From: Flavobacteriales bacterium
Lineage (GTDB): Bacteria > Bacteroidota > Bacteroidia > Flavobacteriales > Flavobacteriaceae
Assembly (NCBI GenBank): GCA_004214185.1
Contig: SGZG01000005.1
Location: 1-55,140, forward strand
Direction: 5' to 3'
DNA length: 55,140 nt
This document shows positions 25,955 to 34,749 of this stretch, one piece after another; the stretch's first letter is position 1, and each line of letters starts with the position of its first letter. Both the position numbers and the translations under genes were made by a program. The notes beneath the pieces are model-generated. The model was not told the DNA's origin. It ran no database searches and was given only the letters and a program-made list of their open reading frames with translations.

Positions 25955-26277
25955 TACTTTTTAATTTTGAATTTATAAAGCCCTTTATATATGAAAAAGG
26001 GCATAGGGACAAGAACAGAAACAAAATATGCTATAAATGCTGAGGTTTCGTCAAGGGCAACAAAAAACGTTAGGAAAATAAGCGAACTGTATATTGTTAG
26101 ATTAACAAAAAACTTTCTAAAAAAAATTAAATAATTCTTTAGATCAAAAGACTCTTTTTCTTTTTTAGACATAGTATTGTAACCAGCGAGTAACATATCT
26201 GCGTTTTTTTCATTAATCATATATGCACAAATAATGAATGTAAGATCACAAATAATGACTCCCCAAAACATTTCCAT
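25954..26277 (-). CDS. Small membrane protein, DUF3784-like
   Basis: A 107-residue protein with three predicted membrane helices (about 3-20, 49-66 and 73-92). The block MLLAGYNTMSKKEKESFD between helices 1 and 2 resembles DUF3784 proteins. The frame extends to a TTG at 26293-26295, but that codon lies within a -7 promoter match (TAAATTTG, 26293-26300). I therefore take the ATG at 26275-26277 (MEMFWGV) as the start. It shares one base with the next gene and is divergent from uvrC. Function unknown. Confidence 0.65.
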   Translation of the reverse strand: MEMFWGVIICDLTFIICAYMINEKNADMLLAGYNTMSKKEKESFDLKNYLIFFRKFFVNLTIYSSLIFLTFFVALDETSAFIAYFVSVLVPMPFFIYKGLYKFKIKK

Positions 26278-26292
26278 ATTATCCTTTTTATA

Positions 26293-26300
26293 CAAATTTA
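26293..26300 (-). promoter_or_regulatory. Putative -7 promoter element of the DUF3784-like gene
   Basis: The minus strand reads TAAATTTG, an exact TAnnTTTG match, 15 bases before the chosen ATG. It lies in the short gap to uvrC. A -33 element is not clear. Confidence 0.45.
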
Positions 26301-26320
26301 AAAAGAATTAATTTAGAAAT

Positions 26321-28117
26321 ATGATTAGCTCATCAATAAAAATTGAACTTTCTACAATGCCTACACAACCTGGAGTCTATCAATTTTTAAACAAAGAGAA
26401 TAAGATAATTTATATTGGGAAAGCAAAAAATTTAAAAAAAAGAGTCTCGTCCTATTTTAGAGGGACCATATCTTCAAGAAAAACAAAAAACCTTGTTAAA
26501 AATATTGCAGAAATCAAGCATGTAGTTGTCAATTCTGAATCAGATGCTCTTCTTTTAGAGAATACTTTAATAAAAAAGTTTCAACCCAAATACAATATCC
26601 TACTCAGGGACGACAAAACATATCCATGGATAGTAATTAAAAATGAAGCTTTCCCTAGGGTTTTAACAACCAGAAGAGTAGAAAAAGACGGATCTGAATA
26701 TTTTGGCCCTTTTACAAATTATAAAACAGTTAGAACAATTATGGGAATTTTTTCAAATCTATATTCCCTAAGAACTTGCTCTTTTGATCTTTCCTCTAAA
26801 AATATTGAAAATAAAAAATATAAAGTATGTCTCGAATTTCACATTGGAAATTGTTTGGGCGGATGTGAAGGAAAACAAACTGAAGATAACTATCAAATTT
26901 ACATTTCTAATATTAGAGATTTTTTAAAAGGTAAGATCTCAAGCTCCATAAATTACTTTAAAAATGAAATGAACATAGCTTCAGAAAATTTAAATTTTGA
27001 AAAAGCCCAAAGGGCAAAGGAAAAAATAGACCTTTTAAATAATTATCAATCAAAATCCACAGTTGTAGACTCAAAACTTAAAAGTATCGACGTTTTTAGT
27101 ATTATTTCAGATGCGACTCATGCTTATGTAAATTATCTTCAGGTCGCATACGGAAGAGTTGTGAGATTTGATAATATTGAGATTAAAAAAAAATTAGATG
27201 AATCTGACAAGGAAATACTTTTAATGTCCATCCTTAACTTGAGAGATAAATTCTCTTCAAAAAATAAGATGGTTATAGCAAATGTTGATTTTGATAATAT
27301 CTTGGACATTAAATTTATAAATCCTAAAACTGGTGACAATAAAAAGATTTTAAATTTATCATTAAGAAATGCGACACAATTTAAACTCGAAAAACTAAAA
27401 CAAATTCAAATAGTTGACCCGGAAAGACACTCTAGCAGAATCATGAATCAAATGAAATCAGATTTGCGTTTGAATGAAAATCCTGTTCATATTGAGTGTT
27501 TTGATAATTCTAATATCCAAGGCTCAAACCCTGTTGCTTCATGTATAGTTTTTAAAAACGCAAAGCCATCTAAAAAAGACTATAGACTGTTCAATATAAA
27601 AACCGTGGACGGGCCTGATGATTACGCCTCAATGGAAGAAGTAGTTTTTAGAAGATATAAAAGAATTCTTAATGAAAAATCTCATTTGCCTAACTTAATA
27701 GTAATAGATGGCGGAAAAGGTCAGTTAAGTTCTTCGATAAAAGCTCTTAAAAAACTTAATTTGGATAAAAAAATTGCAATTCTTGGTATAGCAAAAAGAT
27801 TAGAGGAGATATTTTATCCTAACGATCCAGTTCCCCTTTATTTAAACAAAAAATCAGAAACCCTTAAGGTAATTCAACAAATGAGGAATGAAGCGCACAG
27901 ATTTGCTATCTCATTTCATAGAAAAAAAAGAAGTAAGCAGGCTCTTAGCTCAACTTTCGATTCAATTCCCGGAATTGGAGAAAAAACAAAAATTCAACTT
28001 TTAAAAAAATTTAAATCCCTGAAAAAAATAAACGAAATTTCAGATGAATTACTCATTAAAGAAATTGGCATTAGTAAAACAAAAAAATTAAGAGCATTTT
28101 TAAACTCCAAAAATTAA
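26321..28117 (+). CDS. uvrC: Excinuclease ABC subunit C
   Basis: Makes both incisions around bulky DNA lesions in nucleotide excision repair, with UvrA and UvrB. The 598 residues contain the N-terminal GIY-YIG nuclease (PGVYQF 17-22, IIYIGKAKNLKKRV 29-42), the conserved cysteine segment CLEFHIGNCLGGCEG, a UVR motif (FEKAQRAKEKIDLL), the RNase H-like C-terminal nuclease (LIVIDGGKGQLSS), and a helix-hairpin-helix tail (DSIPGIGEKTKIQLLKKF). All family parts are in order and apparently intact. The ATG at 26321 follows an A-rich leader and is divergent from the DUF3784-like gene. Confidence 0.96.
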   Translation: MISSSIKIELSTMPTQPGVYQFLNKENKIIYIGKAKNLKKRVSSYFRGTISSRKTKNLVKNIAEIKHVVVNSESDALLLENTLIKKFQPKYNILLRDDKTYPWIVIKNEAFPRVLTTRRVEKDGSEYFGPFTNYKTVRTIMGIFSNLYSLRTCSFDLSSKNIENKKYKVCLEFHIGNCLGGCEGKQTEDNYQIYISNIRDFLKGKISSSINYFKNEMNIASENLNFEKAQRAKEKIDLLNNYQSKSTVVDSKLKSIDVFSIISDATHAYVNYLQVAYGRVVRFDNIEIKKKLDESDKEILLMSILNLRDKFSSKNKMVIANVDFDNILDIKFINPKTGDNKKILNLSLRNATQFKLEKLKQIQIVDPERHSSRIMNQMKSDLRLNENPVHIECFDNSNIQGSNPVASCIVFKNAKPSKKDYRLFNIKTVDGPDDYASMEEVVFRRYKRILNEKSHLPNLIVIDGGKGQLSSSIKALKKLNLDKKIAILGIAKRLEEIFYPNDPVPLYLNKKSETLKVIQQMRNEAHRFAISFHRKKRSKQALSSTFDSIPGIGEKTKIQLLKKFKSLKKINEISDELLIKEIGISKTKKLRAFLNSKN

Positions 28118-28124
28118 TAATGGT

Positions 28125-28132
28125 TATTTTTG
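28125..28132 (+). promoter_or_regulatory. Putative -7 promoter element of the DUF3108 gene
   Basis: TATTTTTG matches TAnnTTTG and ends 7 bases before the ATG at 28140, implying a near-leaderless transcript if used. The gap to uvrC is only 22 bases, and no -33 TTTG is seen within the uvrC 3' end at normal spacing. Confidence 0.35.
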
Positions 28133-28139
28133 TATTTAA

Positions 28140-28958
28140 ATGAATTTTAAAAAAATTAGTACGCTCTTAATTATTTTAAATTGTTTCATAATTACCGGTC
28201 AGGGTTATGTTGGTGTAAAAGCTCCATTTATCAACACATCATTTGATTCTTTTAAAGCAGGAGAATCCTTAAAATTTCGAATTCATTATGGTTTTTTTAA
28301 TGCAAGCTATGCCACGCTGGAATTGAGTGAGGAAGTTTTAAATAATGAAAAAATTTTAAAAGCAACAGCGATCGGAAGAACAACTGGGCTAGCAAGATTT
28401 TTTTTTAAAGTTGAGGATATTTACGAAACCTACTTTAATAAGTCTTTAGTAAAACCTTTAAAATCTACAAGAAATATTTATGAAGGTGGTTACACTAAGA
28501 ACACGGAAACATACTACGACTATAAAAAAAATGTTGCTAATATAAATGACATAAAAAACTCTAAACTAAGTACTGTAAAAATTGAAAAAAATGTTCAAGA
28601 TTTAATTTCTACTTTTTACTTTTTAAGAAATCACTTTGATGTAAAAAATTTAAAAATCAATGACTATATAAGAATCACTATCTTTTTTGACGCTGAAAAT
28701 TACCCCTTTAGAATGAAATTTTTAGGATATGAAAATATCAAAACTAAATTTGGTGAGATTAATTGTCTAAAATTTAGGCCATACATAGAGTCTGGAAGAG
28801 TTTTTGGTGATAGTGAAAGTTTAACTCTATGGGTTAGTAATGACAAAAACAAAATCCCTATAAAAATTGAAGCTGGACTAAGAATCGGCTCGATTGAAGC
28901 AGATTTAGAAGAGTTTAGGGGCTTAAAACATCCTTTTAAAGTCAACATAAATGAGTAG
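28140..28958 (+). CDS. DUF3108 domain-containing exported protein
   Basis: A 272-residue protein with a signal peptide (1-21) and a DUF3108 domain, a beta-rich fold. Recognisable blocks are FKAGESLKFRIHYGFFNASY (about 38-57), TSRNIYEGGYTKN-like text near 115, and LRIGSIEADLEEF near the C-terminus. DUF3108 proteins are thought to be periplasmic or envelope-associated, but no activity is established. Its last codons overlap the next gene by 8 bases, so it is probably cotranscribed with the M23 peptidase gene, which fits an envelope role (inference). Confidence 0.83.
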   Translation: MNFKKISTLLIILNCFIITGQGYVGVKAPFINTSFDSFKAGESLKFRIHYGFFNASYATLELSEEVLNNEKILKATAIGRTTGLARFFFKVEDIYETYFNKSLVKPLKSTRNIYEGGYTKNTETYYDYKKNVANINDIKNSKLSTVKIEKNVQDLISTFYFLRNHFDVKNLKINDYIRITIFFDAENYPFRMKFLGYENIKTKFGEINCLKFRPYIESGRVFGDSESLTLWVSNDKNKIPIKIEAGLRIGSIEADLEEFRGLKHPFKVNINE

Positions 28959-30198
28959 AATTCTCTCAATATTATTTATCATTTTTTTTCTTTTTTCATG
29001 TCAAGAGAATAAAAAAGAAGAACAAAAAGCAGAAAAAAAACCAGAAAAAATTATTACCCAATTTGGTTATACTTTAAATAATTATAATGTAAAAAGAGGA
29101 AGGGTTAAAAGTGGTGACTCGTTTGGAACAATTCTAGAAAATAATAATCTGTTCTATCCACAAATTTATAACATCGTTCAAAAGGTTAAAAAAGTGTATG
29201 ATATAAGAAAAATTAATATTGGAAAACCATACACAATATTATCTTCAAAAGATTCTCTTAACACTCCTCAAGTATTTATTTACCAACCAAATTTAATTGA
29301 CTATGTGGTTGTTTCTTTAACCGACTCGCTTTGGGCTGAAAAAAAATCAAAAGCTATTCAATTAAAAGAATTTAAAGCTGAAGGTGTAATAACTAGTTCA
29401 CTTTCTGAAACTATGGAAGAAAAAAGACTTTCTCCGTTATTATCTAACGAATTATCAGAAATTTATGCTTGGACTATCGATTTTTTTAGACTTGAAAAAG
29501 GGGATAATTTTAAAATAATTTACTCTGCTAAATTTGTAGATGATTCTATTTATGTTGGTTTAAACAGAATTCATTCTGCTTTTTTCGAACACAGAGGAAA
29601 GCCCTTTTACGCAATTGAATTTGAAACTGATCCAAAAAGAGGAATTTTCGAATATTTTGATGAAAATGGTAAAAATTTAAGAAGAGCATTTTTAAGATCT
29701 CCTGTTCAGTTTAGTAGAATTTCATCCAGATATAATCTAAAAAGAAGGATTGCTTATTATGGTTACAGAGTGAGGCCACATAAAGGAACTGATTTCGCAG
29801 CACCAGTTGGAACACCGATTAGGGCAACAGCCAGTGGAACAGTAACAAAATCTAGTTATACTAGATCAAATGGTAAGTATGTAAAAATTAAACATAACGC
29901 TACTTATTCTACTCAATACCTTCATATGGATAAAAGGGCCGTCAAGGTAGGTCAGTTTGTTAAACAAGGAGATTATATTGGAACTGTTGGTATGACAGGA
30001 AACACAAGTGGGCCTCATGTTTGTTACAGATTCTGGAAAAATGGAAAGCAAGTAGATCCTTTGAAACAAAAACTGCCTGAGGCAAAGCCTATTTCAACAG
30101 GATTAAAAAATAGATATTTAGAATATATGGGGCCGATAAAAAAACAACTTGATGCTATTGAATCAAATGTTAACTTTGGTCAAAATTTAAAGACTTAA
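28951..30198 (+). CDS. M23 family metallopeptidase-like lipoprotein with a Cys-substituted zinc site
   Basis: A 415-residue lipoprotein: a signal peptide with lipobox LFSC (Cys17), a Lys/Glu-rich linker, an N-terminal domain (about 40-250), and a C-terminal LytM/M23 domain (about 265-370). Expected zinc and catalytic residues are H277 and D281 (HKGTD) and H325 (QYLHM). The final HxH motif, however, reads H356-V-C358 in SGPHVCYRF, so the usual third zinc ligand is Cys. Such enzymes cut peptide crosslinks in peptidoglycan. Whether this variant is catalytic or regulatory cannot be told. It overlaps the DUF3108 gene by 8 bases. Confidence 0.87.
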   Translation: MSRILSILFIIFFLFSCQENKKEEQKAEKKPEKIITQFGYTLNNYNVKRGRVKSGDSFGTILENNNLFYPQIYNIVQKVKKVYDIRKINIGKPYTILSSKDSLNTPQVFIYQPNLIDYVVVSLTDSLWAEKKSKAIQLKEFKAEGVITSSLSETMEEKRLSPLLSNELSEIYAWTIDFFRLEKGDNFKIIYSAKFVDDSIYVGLNRIHSAFFEHRGKPFYAIEFETDPKRGIFEYFDENGKNLRRAFLRSPVQFSRISSRYNLKRRIAYYGYRVRPHKGTDFAAPVGTPIRATASGTVTKSSYTRSNGKYVKIKHNATYSTQYLHMDKRAVKVGQFVKQGDYIGTVGMTGNTSGPHVCYRFWKNGKQVDPLKQKLPEAKPISTGLKNRYLEYMGPIKKQLDAIESNVNFGQNLKT

Positions 30199-30202
30199 TT
30201 AA

Positions 30203-31843
30203 ATGAGTTTAAAAAAAATTAATCCAACCCAAACAAAGTCTTGGAAAAAGCTTTTGAAACACTTTGAAAGTATCAAAAACAAAAAGATTGAGGATCTTCT
30301 TGGTTCTAGAAAAAGCCCAGTAAAATTTAATTTGGTTTGGGATGATTTTATTATTGACATATCAAAAAATATAATTGATAATACAACTTTAGAACTACTT
30401 TTAGAATTAGCCGATGAATGTAATTTAGGTGATGCTATATTAAAGCAATTCAGAGGCGATTCAATAAATGAAACCGAGAATAGAGCTGTTCTTCATACTG
30501 CTGTAAGAACATTTAAAAAAGATAGCATTAACATTAATGGAAAAGATATAATTCCATCAATTTTTGAAACAAGAGAAAAAATAAAAAGGTTTACTAATAA
30601 TATCTTAAACGGCAACTTAAAAGGGGCAACAGGAAAGCCCTTCACTGATGTCGTTAATGTTGGTATTGGTGGTTCTGATTTAGGTCCGGTTATGGTTGTG
30701 GAAGCTTTAAAGCATTACTGCACTAAATTAAATACTCACTTTGTCTCTAACGTTGACGGAGATCATGTTTTTGAGGTTATTAAAAATTTGGACCCAGAAA
30801 CAACTTTGTTTATTGTAGTTTCAAAAACTTTTACAACTCAAGAAACTTTATCAAACGCTAATACAATAAAAAGTTGGTTAACAAAACAGCTTGGAGAATC
30901 CTCAGTATCAAAGCATTTTGCAGCAGTCTCTACTAATCAAAAAGCAATAAAAGAATTTGGGATTAATCCTGCGAACGTTTTCCCTATGAACGATTGGGTT
31001 GGAGGAAGGTTTTCTTTATGGAGTTCAGTAGGACTCTCTATTAGTCTTTCTGTTGGGTACGAGAACTTTAGCAATTTATTACTTGGTGCTAATAAAATGG
31101 ACGAGCATTTTAAAACGACAAAATTTGATTCTAATATTCCAGTTGTTTTAGCGCTTTTAAGTATTTGGTATAATAACTTTTTCAAAGCTGAAACTGAAGG
31201 GGTGATCCCCTACACTCAGTATTTAAACAGACTACCTGCTTATCTTCAACAAGCTATTATGGAAAGTAATGGCAAAAGTGTGGATCGCAGTGGAAATAAT
31301 ATTAGTTACCAAACTGGAAACATAATTTGGGGAGATACAGGAACCAATTCTCAACATGCTTTTTTTCAACTAATTCATCAAGGGACCAAACTAATACCTT
31401 GTGATTTTATAGGCTTTAAAAAGCCTTTGAAGAAAGAGAATAAACAACATGACAAACTAATGTCTAACTTTTTCGCTCAAACTGAAGCTCTAATGATGGG
31501 TAAGTCTGAAAAACAAGTTCTGGAAGAGCTTAAGCAAACTGATTTAAGTGCTAAAGAGTTTGAATTTTTAAAAAACTTTAAAGTTTTCAGTGGCAATAAA
31601 CCAACCAACACAATACTAATTGATAAATTAACTCCTAAAAGTTTAGGTTCTTTAATAGCAATGTATGAGCATAAAATATTTGTTCAAGGTGTAATTTGGA
31701 ATATTTTTAGTTACGATCAGTGGGGGGTAGAGCTAGGGAAACAGCTTGCCTCTAAAGTACTAAGAGAAATAAATGGTAACAAAATTTCAAGCCACGATAA
31801 GTCTACAGAATTTCTTTTAAAAAATTATTTATCAAATTCATAA
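30203..31843 (+). CDS. pgi: Glucose-6-phosphate isomerase
   Basis: Interconverts glucose 6-phosphate and fructose 6-phosphate. The 546 residues match the long bacterial Pgi type (E. coli enzyme 549). Family blocks: VGIGGSDLGPVMV, FIVVSKTFTTQETLSNA, FSLWSSVGLSI, WGDTGTNSQHAFFQLIHQG and YDQWGVELGKQLA. ATG 30203 is 4 bases after the M23 gene stop, so transcription from upstream is likely. The 145 bases downstream lead to a TonB receptor. Confidence 0.96.
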   Translation: MSLKKINPTQTKSWKKLLKHFESIKNKKIEDLLGSRKSPVKFNLVWDDFIIDISKNIIDNTTLELLLELADECNLGDAILKQFRGDSINETENRAVLHTAVRTFKKDSININGKDIIPSIFETREKIKRFTNNILNGNLKGATGKPFTDVVNVGIGGSDLGPVMVVEALKHYCTKLNTHFVSNVDGDHVFEVIKNLDPETTLFIVVSKTFTTQETLSNANTIKSWLTKQLGESSVSKHFAAVSTNQKAIKEFGINPANVFPMNDWVGGRFSLWSSVGLSISLSVGYENFSNLLLGANKMDEHFKTTKFDSNIPVVLALLSIWYNNFFKAETEGVIPYTQYLNRLPAYLQQAIMESNGKSVDRSGNNISYQTGNIIWGDTGTNSQHAFFQLIHQGTKLIPCDFIGFKKPLKKENKQHDKLMSNFFAQTEALMMGKSEKQVLEELKQTDLSAKEFEFLKNFKVFSGNKPTNTILIDKLTPKSLGSLIAMYEHKIFVQGVIWNIFSYDQWGVELGKQLASKVLREINGNKISSHDKSTEFLLKNYLSNS

Positions 31844-31988
31844 TTTTTACACTCTTTTTTTTTCAAAAAACTAAAAAAAAACCAAAACGCTGAGTTATAC
31901 ACATAGTTTGTTAAAAAAAAGTAACATCTATTTAACAATTATTTAACAAAATTTGAGCACATTTGCATTTATAAACTACAAATAAATT
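31844..31988 (+). promoter_or_regulatory. Upstream region of TonB-dependent receptor gene with direct repeats
   Basis: 145 AT-rich bases. TATTTAACAA occurs twice, at 31929-31938 and 31940-31949, 11 bases apart. Downstream, CACATTTG (31958-31965) resembles the -7 element TAnnTTTG with one mismatch, 24 bases before the ATG, and TTTG at 31907-31910 is a possible but distant -33. The repeats may be an operator or simple AT-rich sequence. I see no small gene here. Confidence 0.35.
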
Positions 31989-34697
31989 ATGAAAAAAATA
32001 ATCTTACTTTTTACAGCTATCTTAATCTCAGGATTCAGTTATGCTCAAAATGCTATTACAGGTACGGTTGTTGATTCAGAATTAGGGTCTCCCCTTCCTG
32101 GAGCAACAGTGCTTGTAAAAGGAACTTCTAACGGAGTTTCTACAGATTTCAATGGAACTTTCACTATCAATGTTTCTGATTCAGGAACATTAGTTGTTTC
32201 TTACATTGGTTATGATACTCAAGAAATATCATTTAGTGATGGAGTTAATCTTGGTAATATTGCTCTAGTAGCGAGTGCCAACGAATTAGAAGGAATAACT
32301 GTTTTTGGAACAGTTGACTTTGCAATTGATAGAGAAACACCAGTTGCTGTTTCTACATTAACGGCTTCAGACATTCAAGAAAGAATTGGAAATTTAGAAC
32401 TGCCTGAAATGCTTAACTCAACACCAGGAGTGTATGCTACAAGAGCTGGTGGTGCTTTTGGGGATTCAAGAATTAATGTAAGAGGATTCGATTCTAAAAA
32501 CACTGCTGTTTTAATCAATGGTATTCCTGTTAATGATATGGAAAACGGAAGAGTTTTCTGGTCTAACTGGTCCGGTTTAACTGATGTTGTTTCTGCCATG
32601 CAAGTTCAAAGAGGACTTGGTGCATCTAAATTAGCTATTTCATCTGTTGGTGGTACAATTAACGTACTAACAAAATCTACAGAACTTACTAGAGGGGGTA
32701 AAATAGCTGCTACTGTTGGTAATGACGGTTATATGAAAAATGTAGTTTCATATAATACAGGGGAAATGGATGGAGGACATGCTCTTTCATTGCTATTTTC
32801 TCATGTTGAAGGAGATGGATATGTAAACGGTACCATGTTTGAAGGATACAACTATTTCTTAGGATACGGTTGGGAATCTGAAGATGATAAGCATAACGTA
32901 CAAGTAATTGTTACTGGTGCGCCTCAAACTCATAATCAAAGAACAAGCAGTTACTTTAATATGGCTACAGCAGGAGATTATGAAAAATATGGTATTCGCT
33001 ATAACTACAACCACGGATATCTTGATGGTCAAGAGTTTAACTGGAGAAAAAACTTTTATCACAAACCTATTGCGTCAGTAAACTGGGAGTGGGATATAAA
33101 TGAAACTACAGATCTTTCTGCATCAGCATATTATTCTGTAGGTAGAGGTGGTGGAACTGGAGATATTGGTCGTTTAGGCGGCAACTATGCTAGTAGTTCT
33201 AGATTTAGAAATGCAGAAACTGGAGAAGTTGAATGGGATGAAATTGTAAAATCAAATTCAGGTCAAGGAGGAAATTGGAGTGGAGGATACAGCTACAACA
33301 ACGTTGTAGACCAAGCTACAGGTCTTTACATCGTAAATGATCAAGACGAAAGAGTTGATGGAGTTAAAAGAAATGGTTTTGTAAGAAGAGCTTCTATCAA
33401 TTCTCATAATTTTGTTGGGACTTTAATTAATCTTAAAAAACAACTTTCAGACAAACTTACATTAGACTTTGGGGCTGACTTAAGAACTTATAGAGGAATT
33501 CACTACAGAAGACTTGATAATCTTTTAGGAGCTGATGGATATAGAGACTTTGACAATGTAAACTATGCTGGAGGAAGTGCAGTGAGAACAACTACTTATA
33601 GTTCTAATTTAGGTGAACTTTGGAATGTTTTTAGAGACACAGATGATGAAGAAAAAATAGATTATCACAATGATGGTTTTGTTAGATGGAGCGGGGTGTT
33701 TGGACAGCTTGAATATAAAAATGATAACATTTCTGCTTTTGTTCAAGGAGCTGTTTCTAACCAAGGTTTCCAAAGAGAAGAGTTTTTTAATCAAACTCCT
33801 GGAAATCAAAAAACTGACTGGAAAAATATTTCTGGAGGAAATATAAAAGGGGGGATGAATATAAATATAGATGCTAAAAATAACATCTATTTCAACGCAG
33901 GTAGATATTCAAAGCAACCTAATTTCGATGCCGTTTGGATTAATTTTAGCAACACTTTAAACCCAGACTTAAGAAATGAAAAGGTTGTTGGATTAGAAGC
34001 TGGATACGGATACAGATCAGAAAAACTTAGTTTTAACATTAATATCTACAAAACAACTTGGGAAGACAGATTTTTATCTGATGGTGTTAGGATAGATGGA
34101 GTTAATGGTAGTGCTAATTACTACGGTATAAAACAAGTTCACACTGGATTTGAGTTTGATGGTGTTTGGGAACTTAGCCCTTTTGTGAAACTTGAGGGGA
34201 TGTTATCTCTAGGGAACTACAGATATGGTTCTGATGTTACAGCAAGTGTTTTTGACTCAAGTCAAAATCTTCTAGGAAATTCTACTATTTACTTAGACGG
34301 AGTTAAAGTTGGTGATGCTGCTCAAACTACTTCGAGAATAAATTTAGTAGTAACTCCAACAGACTTGTTCAAATTTAATTTAAGCATGTTCTCAGCGTCT
34401 GATCTTTATTCTGACTTTAATCCAGAAGACTTTACAGACCCAAGTGATGAAGCAATGATGCTTCCTGCATACGAGCTTTTTGATTTTGGAGCCTCTTATA
34501 AATTAAATATTTCAGGAGAAACTATTTACTTAAGAGCTAACATTAATAATATTTTTGACAACTTCTATTTTGCTGAATCTAAAAACAACTACTTAGCTGG
34601 TCCAGATGATTCTACATATTTAGGTGTTAATACTAGAAATAGAGTGTTCCCTGGATGGGGAAGAACTTGGAACGTAGGATTTACTTACAGATTCTAG
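31989..34697 (+). CDS. TonB-dependent outer-membrane receptor with carboxypeptidase-like domain
   Basis: A 902-residue receptor. A signal peptide (1-19, ending SYAQ) precedes a carboxypeptidase-regulatory-like domain (about 20-93; AITGTVVDSELGSPLPGATV), the plug (about 105-230; RINVRGFDSKNTAVLINGIP and ASKLAISSVGGTINVL), and a beta-barrel ending WNVGFTYRF. This architecture is typical of Bacteroidota nutrient receptors, but no SusD-like lipoprotein gene is adjacent and the substrate cannot be inferred. It is monocistronic: a 145-base leader region precedes it and an intrinsic terminator follows within 25 bases of the stop codon. Confidence 0.9.
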   Translation: MKKIILLFTAILISGFSYAQNAITGTVVDSELGSPLPGATVLVKGTSNGVSTDFNGTFTINVSDSGTLVVSYIGYDTQEISFSDGVNLGNIALVASANELEGITVFGTVDFAIDRETPVAVSTLTASDIQERIGNLELPEMLNSTPGVYATRAGGAFGDSRINVRGFDSKNTAVLINGIPVNDMENGRVFWSNWSGLTDVVSAMQVQRGLGASKLAISSVGGTINVLTKSTELTRGGKIAATVGNDGYMKNVVSYNTGEMDGGHALSLLFSHVEGDGYVNGTMFEGYNYFLGYGWESEDDKHNVQVIVTGAPQTHNQRTSSYFNMATAGDYEKYGIRYNYNHGYLDGQEFNWRKNFYHKPIASVNWEWDINETTDLSASAYYSVGRGGGTGDIGRLGGNYASSSRFRNAETGEVEWDEIVKSNSGQGGNWSGGYSYNNVVDQATGLYIVNDQDERVDGVKRNGFVRRASINSHNFVGTLINLKKQLSDKLTLDFGADLRTYRGIHYRRLDNLLGADGYRDFDNVNYAGGSAVRTTTYSSNLGELWNVFRDTDDEEKIDYHNDGFVRWSGVFGQLEYKNDNISAFVQGAVSNQGFQREEFFNQTPGNQKTDWKNISGGNIKGGMNINIDAKNNIYFNAGRYSKQPNFDAVWINFSNTLNPDLRNEKVVGLEAGYGYRSEKLSFNINIYKTTWEDRFLSDGVRIDGVNGSANYYGIKQVHTGFEFDGVWELSPFVKLEGMLSLGNYRYGSDVTASVFDSSQNLLGNSTIYLDGVKVGDAAQTTSRINLVVTPTDLFKFNLSMFSASDLYSDFNPEDFTDPSDEAMMLPAYELFDFGASYKLNISGETIYLRANINNIFDNFYFAESKNNYLAGPDDSTYLGVNTRNRVFPGWGRTWNVGFTYRF

Positions 34698-34717
34698 TTT
34701 AAAATTAAAATATCCAC

Positions 34718-34749
34718 AAAAAAGCCTCTTTGAACAAGAGGCTTTTTTT
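34718..34749. terminator. Intrinsic terminator between TonB receptor and recJ (bidirectional)
   Basis: AAAAAAGCCTCTT (34718-34730) pairs perfectly with AAGAGGCTTTTTT (34736-34748) around a 5-base loop, TGAAC. The plus strand has a T-run in the 3' arm and the minus strand has the complementary one, so it can stop transcripts of both convergent genes. The recJ stop codon lies at its right edge (34748-34750). Confidence 0.9.

Noticed and set aside
28951-30198. Possible phage or lysis-type endolysin (M23 domain).
   Set aside because: It has a lipoprotein signal and a long Bacteroidota-type N-terminal domain, sits among housekeeping genes and has no phage neighbours.
31895-31903. TTATACACA, an exact match to the DnaA box TTATNCACA upstream of the TonB receptor.
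   Set aside because: A single copy. By rough base-composition arithmetic, a few such matches are expected by chance in 55 kb of AT-rich DNA. No cluster of boxes, no dnaA or dnaN nearby, so no case for an origin.
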